In this document: positions 56,401 through 64,000 of the stretch, piece by piece
Layout of the letters: each line of letters starts with the position of its first letter
Position numbering within the stretch: position 1 is the stretch's first letter
Translations under genes and position numbers: made by a program
The notes under the pieces: generated by a model
Told to the model about the DNA's origin: nothing
Database searches by the model: none
Seen by the model: only the letters and a program-made list of their open reading frames with translations
Assembly: GCA_024704765.1 (NCBI GenBank)
Contig: JAKMXF010000300.1
Span: forward strand, 372,001 to 436,000
Reading direction: 5' to 3'
DNA length: 64,000 bases
Origin: Oopsacas minuta
Lineage: Eukaryota; Porifera; Hexactinellida; Lyssacinosida; Leucopsacidae

Positions 56401-58872
56401 CTCGGTAGAAGCTGCTAGATCTCTGACCCAGCTACCTACCCAGAAACTAACTATACTACTATCTTCCTCCCTCTCTTTAAGATATAACAGCAATAGGAAT
56501 GAAACTAGTGCTTTAATCTCGTACTCTGTATCAGTTTCTATCTCCATACATTCCTTCATTTGTAGGGAGGATAAGACCTTACTCTTAACCTCTAGAGGAA
56601 CAGATTTCAATAGTTTGCCTATAACAGATATATCCTCATCAGCTGGGGAGTATGAAGGAGAGGAAGAGGTATGATTCTCTGACATTTGAGAACGACATTG
56701 AGATATGATATTACCCACGTGTTCAAGTGCTGCTAATCGCATAGATAGTTCTGCTTGTTTGTTTGTAAACGTCATAAGAAATAATCTACACATAATGCTC
56801 AATAATGTACTTGATACAGGCCAGTGTGGTAGTAGTAGAGTAGTTATTAGATCTTGTACAAAGTTCTCAAATATTGGGCGGAAATCTACCTCTGATTTAG
56901 AAGGGGCGGTAGCATAACATTTCTTGAAGAGAGTTGTTAAGAAACTCTGTCCCGTTTTAACTATCTCATCTATGCTACCTATTAGATGAGCATCTAAACT
57001 CAGACCACTGATTAACTCGTCTGTTTCTAAGTGTGATCTTTCGCGAGGTACAGTAGCAATACTCTGCAGAAGTTGCATGACAAGAGCTGTTACCATCTGA
57101 ATACTCCCACCCTGAGGATCTTCACCACCATCTGTCTGTGGTTCTAAGTAGTACGTACGGAGAGCTCGCTTATTGCTAGGTAGCTTAGCCAAAGATTGAA
57201 ATATCTCATCTAATAGTAGATGTCTATGTTTTGGATACTTAGAGAATATATTTCTAGCAAGTTTAAGAGCAGATAGTTGAAGAGTAGAATTGTTCTCTAC
57301 AAAGAAAGGTTTAAGAGCTAGTGCAGAGAGTTGTAGCACAAGAGTATCAGTCAGTACACAGCTCTTAACTAGTATGGATAATGATTCTAACAGCTCAGCT
57401 AGTTTGAAGTAGAGTAGAGTTAGATCCCATCGATTGAGTGAGAATCCTTTCTTAGCTCTTCCTCCTTTCTGTTTGCTAATTCTCCCTCCTACATGTATAA
57501 TAAACTCTGATGGCATTTCCTCTTCCTGTTCTAGAGGGGCGTATCTATAAGAGGGATCCATCTCTGAGTATATATTGGTTATAAGATGGAATCTAGCATG
57601 CTCTAATACAGATTCTAATATCTCTTCTACTACCATACCAGGACCTAGTCCTGAACCTCCAGATACTGCTAGGATTGTCTGAGCTGCTTCTGTTGCTCTG
57701 CCGATCCTCTCGATAGATAGAGCTCTCCATTTCTTTCCCTCAGCTGGAGATCCAGAAGTCTTGGGAACAGCTGACAAGTCTATCTCCTGTGCGTCGTATA
57801 TATGTCTCTGCATACAGGAGAGGACAGATAACAGGGTCTCACTGGGAAGACGGGACATGAGACCAACTCTCCCCAGCTTCCAGGACTCAGTACTCAGCTG
57901 TTCCAACTGGAAACTAGGAAATAGACACTCCCCCTTAAGTTCATCTGCAGTCAGATGTTGCTTAAGACTATGATATTTAGATTCCAATTCGAGTAATCTG
58001 TCAATTAATACTTTGAAGTTTGATAGAGCTTGCTCATTGACAAGCTCTTCACTCTCTCTAGCATCCTTACTCTTGAATTCAGGCTGATCCTCTTGATGAG
58101 ACTTAGACTTAATCTTCCTCTTAACGGGTCTAGAGGTCTTGTTCTCAGGTTCTATTGGGGGAGATGGGATCTTGAGGGTTTGCTCTAACTCATTCCGTGT
58201 TACCTTAAGACGACCTAATGATATGTTAATGTTAAGGATGTCAGGTTTAAGAGGAGTGCTCTGTGAAGAACTATTATCTTTATCAGGAGCTATATTCTCT
58301 ATATTGGAGGGAGACACTGATTCAAGAGCTGACTGCTTATCTTGTTTGTCATTGTAAGAGTGTATTCGTTTCCTACCAATCTTCTTGTGTGGCTTATCCT
58401 TATCAGGGGGAATATTCGTGGGAGGGGGGATGGTGTGTATGGGAGATGTCTTGTTAGTGAGAGAAGTGGGAGACTTCATCAGTCGCTTAGCAGACCTAGA
58501 TGTTTCAACCTGACACTCAACCTCTCTGTGTTTATAAGACTCGATAGGAGGATTAAGATGAGGTGACAGACATTTAGTATTAAGAATAGCGCGGATTAAA
58601 GCAGGAGTTGTTGGGGCAGGTTCCATAGGCGTGGTGGGTATACCTAATCCAGGCTTTGGACATACCCAAGATGTATCTGTGTTACTGAGTGCTTGTGCTA
58701 TTGTGTCACAGAGTTGAGGGGAGGGGTGTTCGTAAAGGAGATTAGATCGAGGATTATTCATACCGTATGGAACAGATTTAGGTTGTACCATAGGCAGACC
58801 AGTGAGGACGTTAGTTAGGGGTGAGATAGCACCCATAGAAGGAAGGAAGTGACAGTGAGTATTCGAGGTCAT
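53419..58872 (-). CDS. NIPBL: NIPBL / Scc2 cohesin loader, single exon
   Basis: One 1,817-residue exon. The N terminus (ISPLTNVLTGLPM) resembles the MAU2-binding start of NIPBL. A basic, Pro-rich linker leads to HEAT repeats. Diagnostic matches in the HEAT hook are MSSMVRETTVELVGRSLQQRPEL, FYDILSERMLDTSIAVRKRVIRILRD, and near the C terminus NRQQRRAFLLTMVRLFDD followed by LLYVADNLACFNY. These follow vertebrate NIPBL at normal spacing. The tail is lysine-rich and disordered. NIPBL with MAU2 loads cohesin on chromatin and drives loop extrusion. The human protein is about 2,800 residues; the difference is mostly the shorter N-terminal disordered region. No intron over 5.4 kb. Confidence 0.92.
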   Translation of the reverse strand: MTSNTHCHFLPSMGAISPLTNVLTGLPMVQPKSVPYGMNNPRSNLLYEHPSPQLCDTIAQALSNTDTSWVCPKPGLGIPTTPMEPAPTTPALIRAILNTKCLSPHLNPPIESYKHREVECQVETSRSAKRLMKSPTSLTNKTSPIHTIPPPTNIPPDKDKPHKKIGRKRIHSYNDKQDKQSALESVSPSNIENIAPDKDNSSSQSTPLKPDILNINISLGRLKVTRNELEQTLKIPSPPIEPENKTSRPVKRKIKSKSHQEDQPEFKSKDARESEELVNEQALSNFKVLIDRLLELESKYHSLKQHLTADELKGECLFPSFQLEQLSTESWKLGRVGLMSRLPSETLLSVLSCMQRHIYDAQEIDLSAVPKTSGSPAEGKKWRALSIERIGRATEAAQTILAVSGGSGLGPGMVVEEILESVLEHARFHLITNIYSEMDPSYRYAPLEQEEEMPSEFIIHVGGRISKQKGGRAKKGFSLNRWDLTLLYFKLAELLESLSILVKSCVLTDTLVLQLSALALKPFFVENNSTLQLSALKLARNIFSKYPKHRHLLLDEIFQSLAKLPSNKRALRTYYLEPQTDGGEDPQGGSIQMVTALVMQLLQSIATVPRERSHLETDELISGLSLDAHLIGSIDEIVKTGQSFLTTLFKKCYATAPSKSEVDFRPIFENFVQDLITTLLLPHWPVSSTLLSIMCRLFLMTFTNKQAELSMRLAALEHVGNIISQCRSQMSENHTSSSPSYSPADEDISVIGKLLKSVPLEVKSKVLSSLQMKECMEIETDTEYEIKALVSFLLLLYLKEREEDSSIVSFWVGSWVRDLAASTEKEKTADLDDCQLVSPGISSAREQAFREFYLRLLTDTDPFKSASKICYKVTSQTATSLVRFLTANLSLLQNFSFYLNHLIRMVNETNVQLRTRAMKSLTSVLSVDPTLIGSSDLKTWVRTRMCDMSSMVRETTVELVGRSLQQRPELATEFYDILSERMLDTSIAVRKRVIRILRDSIHKMPPAVHTDLCVKLVMRVQEEKSVQQLIVGMFQDLWFSPLSSCNKEEEKKRAQSIYNVVFALDEPPGFTMVQELLTLLLKPDGIVDQQKRNLCRKITDSLVESILQLDEQGASLAKMIPMNATLHVLSLIDGSLLVSHLTALQPYLASHCTTQGELIGLTHLLRAFSNSIPLLVSHKPGPQFLASTEENLMKLSMASGSMIVEASLSCLAALVNSVTHNFKLVQECFCKFSECLERSHSMLLSNSSQLAQLKPIILRSLFTVGLLCRYFEIDTIIAKQKDGILPTRRVFSKLIYFAKQDIFPECQEKSLVGLGFFFLAHPSLMLEDEAIELYSECLSDVCVSKKCQVLTNLTNHLQEDEERLKRADKEWKKDGNDEGTLQDIGDKQSTLSSTMIQRFLPYVMNAFFTAEVRVRSHITGLLSMVLRQGLIYPAPCIPCLIAMVTDCNQAIREKAELMLEEMNHSNKLMHTQVVLGIRRSFDFLEILSSGVGLIRGREGMESKLFPVYNMVHNNRQQRRAFLLTMVRLFDDVDKQGIPFLLYVADNLACFNYSLLGEVLFVIHHISVHLSMAGPTLIDSFQESMGLKALSSQQGQQALDESAMLDTESLLRSEFCDDSRLATSVYHSYAIMLLLHLSSFLKSIYCLTDVRCHEYIPTAPSKVYDKLISRKLTPNLQFEPVEVVEALELSQDAKLVLRSRNELLQRFQEFYKLYKAIEVDGGESLPETYQTTYQSYTELFGETSELSEPGHNKQIPKDNQMKAPKKKSSKTNKNNTGGKHISTPNPKEKRKSIRSKRKFNYFESSEDSNCGSSTNEDM

Positions 58873-59087
58873 CTAGGTCTGTGTCAATGCATTCACTTGT
58901 TGTTAAGAATCAAAACAAGGAAATTACAGTAAATAATAGATAAATGCAAATGAAGGAATATTAGTAGATTAATGTATAAACAAATAAAAACACACTAAAA
59001 AGTTTAACACAACAACATAACTATAAAGGATGAGTAGTGCAGGCGTGTACGTACAGTAAATATATATGAACAAATGCTATTTACAAG

Positions 59088-61404
59088 TTATTTTCTGAGT
59101 TTAAGGCCAATCATTGCAAAAATTATGAAAAATGTAATCCAACCCAAGATAACAGCAAACCCCTCCCAGACCTGCTGATGCTCCAAGCCCCATCCCCTGG
59201 TGATTATAGATCTGAGAGCGTTAGCGGTTAGAGTAGTAGGAAAGGAGTATGAGATACTTCTCAACCAGAAAGGAACAGCTTCTAGTGGCCAGATTATCCC
59301 GCTAAGTAAAATGATTGGGTACAGGATTCCAGTAGCTATTTGTAGACCAGATACTTCCTCCGATACGAAAGCAGATATCAACAGACCGAATGACATCCCG
59401 CTAAATCCTTCAAGGAATATGAGTAACCATATTAGGAATAGACTGCCATGGTAAGGAATTTGGAATACAAACAGAGCAAATGATATCATTAATGTTATCT
59501 GTATTAGCAGTACTACACTGTTGAGTAACAGCTGAGCAGTCACCATCTCTATCACACCAACTCCTACTACCCAACCTCTGTCTAGTAGTCCTTCCTTCCT
59601 CTCTACGATGAGAGAAATGGCAGTTAGACCCACACTAATACCAAAGCTGATTGTAATCAACATTCCGGGGGCTACGAACTCTGTGAAGGTAGGGTCTCTA
59701 TCTCCATATACGGGATCAGTGAAGTTAATGGGTGATTCAACTATTAACGGATTCCCACCAGCTATTTCAACCATCTTCTCTAAGAACAGCTGATATGTCT
59801 TAATAAGCGTTGCTTGTATAGTAGCAGCTATTTGGAAATTAGACATGTCTAGCCCTATATTAATGTATCCGCCCTCTAGAGTAGCATTAGTTATGTTCTC
59901 AGCCTCTAAGTAACGGGAAATTGTGTCTCTTGTGAAATTACTACGCATATGAACAACTGCCCACGCTTTACCTATCTCTACCTCGTGGTATGCATCTGAG
60001 AAGTTTGTTTTGTGAATTTGTACAAACGTTTCATTATCAAGCTGATCAATGAATAATTGTGAAAGAGAAATAGGAAAGCCACTGGTATTGTCTTCATTAC
60101 AAATTGAAATAGGAAGTCCATAAGGAGCTTTGCCAATAGCAAAACAGAACAAGATTATCTATAGAAGGAAAACATATAAATAGAGCTGAAAGAAATGGAA
60201 AAAGATTATAGGAATTACCTGAATAGAAGGTAGAAGAAATTGGAATATAAGGAGACCAAAGTTTCGCATAAATTTAAGGAAATTCTTGACAAAAAGCGCG
60301 AGAATATTCCAGGGACTAGGGAGCCCTGGAGTGAACATTCTCCAAAGTAACAGTCCAAGCCCCACTCCAGCATAAGTCTGAGACCGTGTGGACTTCCAAT
60401 GGATTTCACTATTAAGTAGAGGGGTGTGTTCATTAAGGTTATTATTACTATTGTTTGTACAGCCGTTCAGTAGAGCTACATGCTTAGTAGCTTCATCAGT
60501 ATCTTCTCCATTAGCATAGACATTAATAGCTGTGTTGTCATCGACATCTGCGCTCTGCTCAGCACTCTGTTCTTGATGATGACATAACTTCAAGAAGACT
60601 TCTTCAAGAGTTGTGCAGTGATAGAAATCGCACAAATATTGTGGTTCTCGTTCTGCTAGCAGGCGACCACTTCTCATCAAACCTTATAAATACGTGATAT
60701 AATATAGCGTGCTATTCAGATTGCTTACCAAACTAATTAGTAATGAACTCACCAACAATATGAGCTTGTCTAGCTTCCTCGATGTAATGAGTTGTTATCA
60801 CAATAGAAGTCCCTTTCTCACTCAGCTGTACTAGATACTTCCATATCTCAGATCGGAGTAGAGGATCTACCCCTACAGTTGGTTCATCTAGAATGAGCAG
60901 AGGGGGTTCATGTAGGAGAGCTACACAGAATGAGACACGTCTCTGCTGACCCCCGGACAGTTTCTTGATGAGTTTCTGCTCTAATGGCAGCTTCAAAAGT
61001 GTTAAGAGAAATCTAGCACGTGTGGTAACTTCAGATTGTGAAATTCCGCAGAGCATACCAAAGTACCGTAGCGTCTCCGTGGGCGTGAAGTTCCCATAAA
61101 GAGCCAGCTCCTGCGGCATATACCCAACCATTCTGCCAGGGACTTGATGACCAGGTGATAGAGGAGGCTTGCCTAGGACTTTGATACTTCCTGATTTAGT
61201 GTTTAGTCTGCCAAGACAACATCGAAGTAGAGTTGTCTTTCCGCAACCACTAGCTCCTAACAGGCCATAAATCTTACCCCTAGGGAGAGACATATTGATC
61301 CTGTTTAGCACTCGTGTGCCTGGCATAAAACAACTCGATAAACCTCCTCCATATTGAAAAGAAACGTATCTCACTTCAATAGCCAATTCACGGTTCTCTT
61401 CCAT
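59088..61404 (-). CDS. ABCH/ABCG-type half ABC transporter
   Basis: Three exons (61404-60753, 60682-60219, 60158-59088) join in frame to 728 residues. An N-terminal nucleotide-binding domain has Walker A GASGCGKTT, Q-loop MPQELALYGNFTPTETLRYFG, signature LSGGQQRRVS and Walker B LLILDEPTVGVDP. An acidic/Asn-rich linker follows, then an ABC-2 membrane domain with one N-terminal helix (FLLPSIQIILFCFAIG), a large extracellular loop, and five or so later helices. The NBD-first order and the loop fit ABCH proteins (the ABCG20/23-like group), known in arthropods and several invertebrates as lipid or xenobiotic exporters. Such half transporters work as dimers. An upstream in-frame ATG at 61437 would add 11 hydrophobic residues; the ATG at 61404 is my choice. 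Confidence 0.88.
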
Positions 61405-62102
61405 AAATAAATAAATAATTAACAAACTTGTGTACAATTTATAGACACATAATAGGGTTGCCTAATTTATAGTATAAATATATTATTGTTACAGCTCTAA
61501 TAGTGACCTAATGATCTGTGTTATGAAATCACTCCGGCCATACGTTGCATATGATGCGGTGTATGAAGCTCAATGCACGCGCATTTAGCTCTGCAATCTA
61601 TACAAGTTCATATAAATTGATTCAAAACAAAAGTACATGTGCACGTGTATTTCTAGGTAACGTGATAGACAGGGTGAATGGTCATGTGTGTATGAAGGGG
61701 AGGGTGTATGATTCTACAACAAGGTAATGTATTTGTCTATGTAATTACATGAATACTGAGTGTAACTACTTGTAAATATGAGGAAATAACGTATGATGAT
61801 TGTAGTGGTATAGTTCAACGCTATCAGCATTTGAATTATACAGATTCAGTTAATCTAGGAGATTAATACTGATAGAAAGTACCATCTGTTAAACTGAGGT
61901 TAATACTAAGATAACTACCGATACCATACCATACAAATCTAAATTGGAAATAGAACAATCAAAATAGTATGTATGTACAACACAAAGTGCTTGAGCAATC
62001 TCTCTAGCAATAGTTATTATACCTTATTGAAATGTTAGGGTAGTAATTAGTTGTATACAATGTAAATAGAGTTAGTAGAGCTATACAAGGTAGACAATAA
62101 GA
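61405..62102. other. Spacer, nothing recognised
   Basis: A 698-bp AT-rich spacer between ABC transporter start and SERINC stop codon. It contains the transporter promoter and SERINC 3' UTR. A small plus-strand ORF (61545-61727) has no recognisable content. Confidence 0.4.
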
Positions 62103-63741
62103 TTAATCGTCAGTTTCATAACCGAAATCTCTGCAGTTTCCAAGGATCAAAGGTGCGAAAAGTGTCCACAAGTAGAGGGCGTGACAGAGGTATGAGCTGA
62201 TCACTTTGACACCTACAGATGCCCAGGTATTCTGGAACCCATCAGTGTTAGCCATATCCGGTTGTACCCAGTTAGTCAGCTGCATCATAATGTATAGAGC
62301 AGCTAGTACAGACATGAAATGATAGAAAGAGTATGAATAAACTACTCTCTCTTTTTCATCATCAACTGCATTAGTAGCACATTTGCTGTCAGAATCTTCT
62401 TTCTCATGTTCATCATCCTCAGTAGGAATACAACCAAACAACTCATTAAGCTTGCTCTCTGTCTCTGGGCTAGCGCCACATACCTTCCGGAATTGAGTTA
62501 TATTAGAGGTACGGAATGAACTGAACACGACTGTACCAAAGAGGAACAATATACCTATACATATATGTATGGAGTTAATATATTATTACTGAAATTATTA
62601 AAAGTTTATTTGTAACTAACCAACAGCTGATGATAGACGAGAATTAGCCACAAAATCTAATCTAGGAGTAGTAGTAGTAAGATTACAGGTTAGTGGATCA
62701 TAAGGCTCGTTAGATACAGCACTCCAGATTAGATAGGTAGTGTAGGCACACACCACAGATGATTGAAGTAAACCTAGAGAGAGTAAATATAATAGATTAA
62801 TCAGTAACTCATATTATTATAGTATAAGCTCTTGTACCTGAGGATGGTAGCTTGCTCTGTATCCAGGGTAGAACTGATATAACTCCTCCAATTACACAAA
62901 GGATAAGGTTAAATGAAATAAAGAATTTGTTGAGGTGACAGCCTTCTGGTTCTGTGAAGAAAATATACATCGATACATAACCTGCTATAGAGCAGATGTA
63001 TAAAAACAAGGAGCAAACCAGGAGACCACCGTATGCTACCCAGGGGGTCCATGCTATGTCCTCATCTATCCAGCTGAGCCATTTCTCAGCCCAGGAGTGA
63101 GCGAAATCAACCAAGAACAACACCTAAGAGAATATTATACAAACAATATTCAATATTATTTGATAATAGCACAAACCTGCAGAAATATGAACAGTCCAGC
63201 TCCAAACATTCCAATGACAAGACAAATATATGAAAACACAAAATAGTTAGTTATGGGAATGAAGAAGAATGCGATAATTAAACCAATGAATATTATCCAT
63301 TTGAATAGCCAGAATCCGTTCTGTACATAAGATCTGGGATCTCTACTGGAGCACACACAGAACATAACTAGCATTAATACAAAGAAGAATACTGCCATAG
63401 CTAGACAGATTCTGTAAACAGCTGATACTCCTATAAATAGATGTATATAAGACATATTGTAAGTGTATTAACAGTAATAACTCACCAAGGAAGGAAGCAC
63501 AGTTTATATCAGGATTTATGTCGAAAACAACCACTCGGAAATTGTTACAGATAAATGAACCTTCCAGCAAACCAGTCACTCCGCGACTCGCGAAAATAAC
63601 TGAGATAATAGCTCCGAATAGGAGCATTACACCATAGGAGATTCTTGTACTGATTGAGGCTCGGAGACCTGGTAAGCCTGAAAAGCAACCACAGGGTCCC
63701 CCACAGCAGAGACAGGAGAGAGGTCCGAGCAAGCAAGCCAT
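62103..63741 (-). CDS. SERINC: SERINC family multipass membrane protein
   Basis: Five exons (63741-63486, 63430-63177, 63123-62838, 62773-62621, 62554-62103) close in frame to 466 residues, the usual length. The N terminus is the Cys/Gly-rich SERINC start (LGPLSCLCCGGPCGC), then STRISYGVMLLFGAI. About ten hydrophobic segments are seen. Typical blocks are GVSAVYRICLAM, RDPRSYVQNGFWLFKWIIF, VDFAHSWAEKWL, YTTYLIWSAVSNEP, and YSFYHFMSVLAALYIMMQLTNW. SERINCs sit in plasma and endosomal membranes and affect phospholipid distribution, with roles in innate restriction in vertebrates. Four introns of 53-66 nt. Which vertebrate paralog is closest cannot be said. Confidence 0.94.
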
Positions 63742-63833
63742 TTCTTATAGCTAGTGTAAATTATAAGCACTTAGGCATATGGTATATAAATATATAGAAT
63801 TATACGACTTATCAGGAAAATAGGTTACATTGC

Positions 63834-64000
63834 TTAGCTAGCAGAAACTAATAGATTAAATAGAAATTCTAAGAAGGCAAATAAAAATATAAATAATTAA
63901 CGAATCAAATAAAAAGTTAATTTACAAAGAATATAATTATATAAAGAGTTACATACCGATATAGAGTTCAATTCCAAATCTTGAGCTGCATATCATAGGA
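63834..64000 (-). CDS. Possible 3' end of another minus-strand gene (partial)
   Basis: A 44-nt open stretch (64000-63957) ends at a good GTATGT donor. A fitting acceptor (a pyrimidine-rich tract ending TTCTTAG) opens an exon at 63868 that stays in frame for 11 codons to a TAA at 63834. The peptide would end RFGIELYIEFLFNLLVSAS. The consistent phase and the 88-nt intron support it, but the coding evidence is very short and I do not recognise it. Confidence 0.3.

Noticed and set aside
53419-58872. Condensin-II subunit NCAPD3
   Set aside because: First impression from HEAT repeats and length. The MVRETTVELVGR, SVRKRVI-like and LLYVADNLACF blocks are those of NIPBL/Scc2.
61545-61727. Small plus-strand ORF in the SERINC/ABC spacer
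   Set aside because: Sixty codons without motif, normal for chance in this composition.

Overview
This window is nuclear DNA of an animal with a compact, gene-dense genome. The animal assignment rests on a TGF-beta/BMP-type ligand with its prodomain, a Par-3 polarity scaffold, a Maf-type bZIP factor, a class III (kinase-motor) myosin, WASH-complex FAM21 and NIPBL. Introns are GT-AG and mostly only 47-66 nt long. Several very long coding regions have no intron at all. Spacers are AT-rich and rich in microsatellites. This looks like an early-branching animal such as a sponge, possibly a compact-genome glass sponge, but that placement is inference.

Layout. 1-65: the 5' end of an unidentified minus-strand gene. 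0.5-2.3 kb (+): an apparent fusion of a coactosin-like ADF-H domain with a Rab-type GTPase. 2.4-9.5 kb (-): SRRM1, a small chimeric PWI-domain copy created by a local tandem duplication, and an endosomal-type CLC exchanger whose first intron contains intronless C1QBP/p32. 9.8-26.7 kb (+): a run of seven genes, namely a PH/RA-like/SH3/RUN adaptor, a myosin III, swiprosin (EFHD), an ARHGAP18/28-like RhoGAP, an EF-hand-like orphan, mitochondrial ribosomal protein mS23 and a coiled-coil orphan. 26.7-32.2 kb: about 5 kb of non-coding DNA around one small intronless Maf-like gene. 32.2-63.7 kb (-): a long same-strand run of WASHC2/FAM21, FAM91A1, a four-exon TGF-beta ligand, Par-3, UPF3, archease, NIPBL, an ABCH/ABCG-type transporter and SERINC. 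At 63.8-64.0 kb there may be the 3' end of another minus-strand gene.

Most genes are core cell biology: splicing and mRNA surveillance (SRRM1, UPF3, archease), actin and endosome-Golgi traffic (ADF-H/Rab, myosin III, EFHD, RhoGAP, WASHC2, FAM91A1, CLC, SERINC), chromatin (NIPBL), polarity and signalling (Par-3, TGF-beta, Maf). WASHC2 and FAM91A1 are adjacent, and both are known partners of the endosome-Golgi tether TBC1D23. The non-coding blocks lie around the Maf and TGF-beta genes, as expected if they hold developmental regulatory DNA.

Exon joins were worked out by hand from splice-site consensus and reading-frame phase. Nearly all multi-exon models close in frame. Exceptions or soft points are the ARHGAP junction near 22.7 kb, the CLC first exon and several start codons. 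Residue positions are approximate, and no database search was possible.
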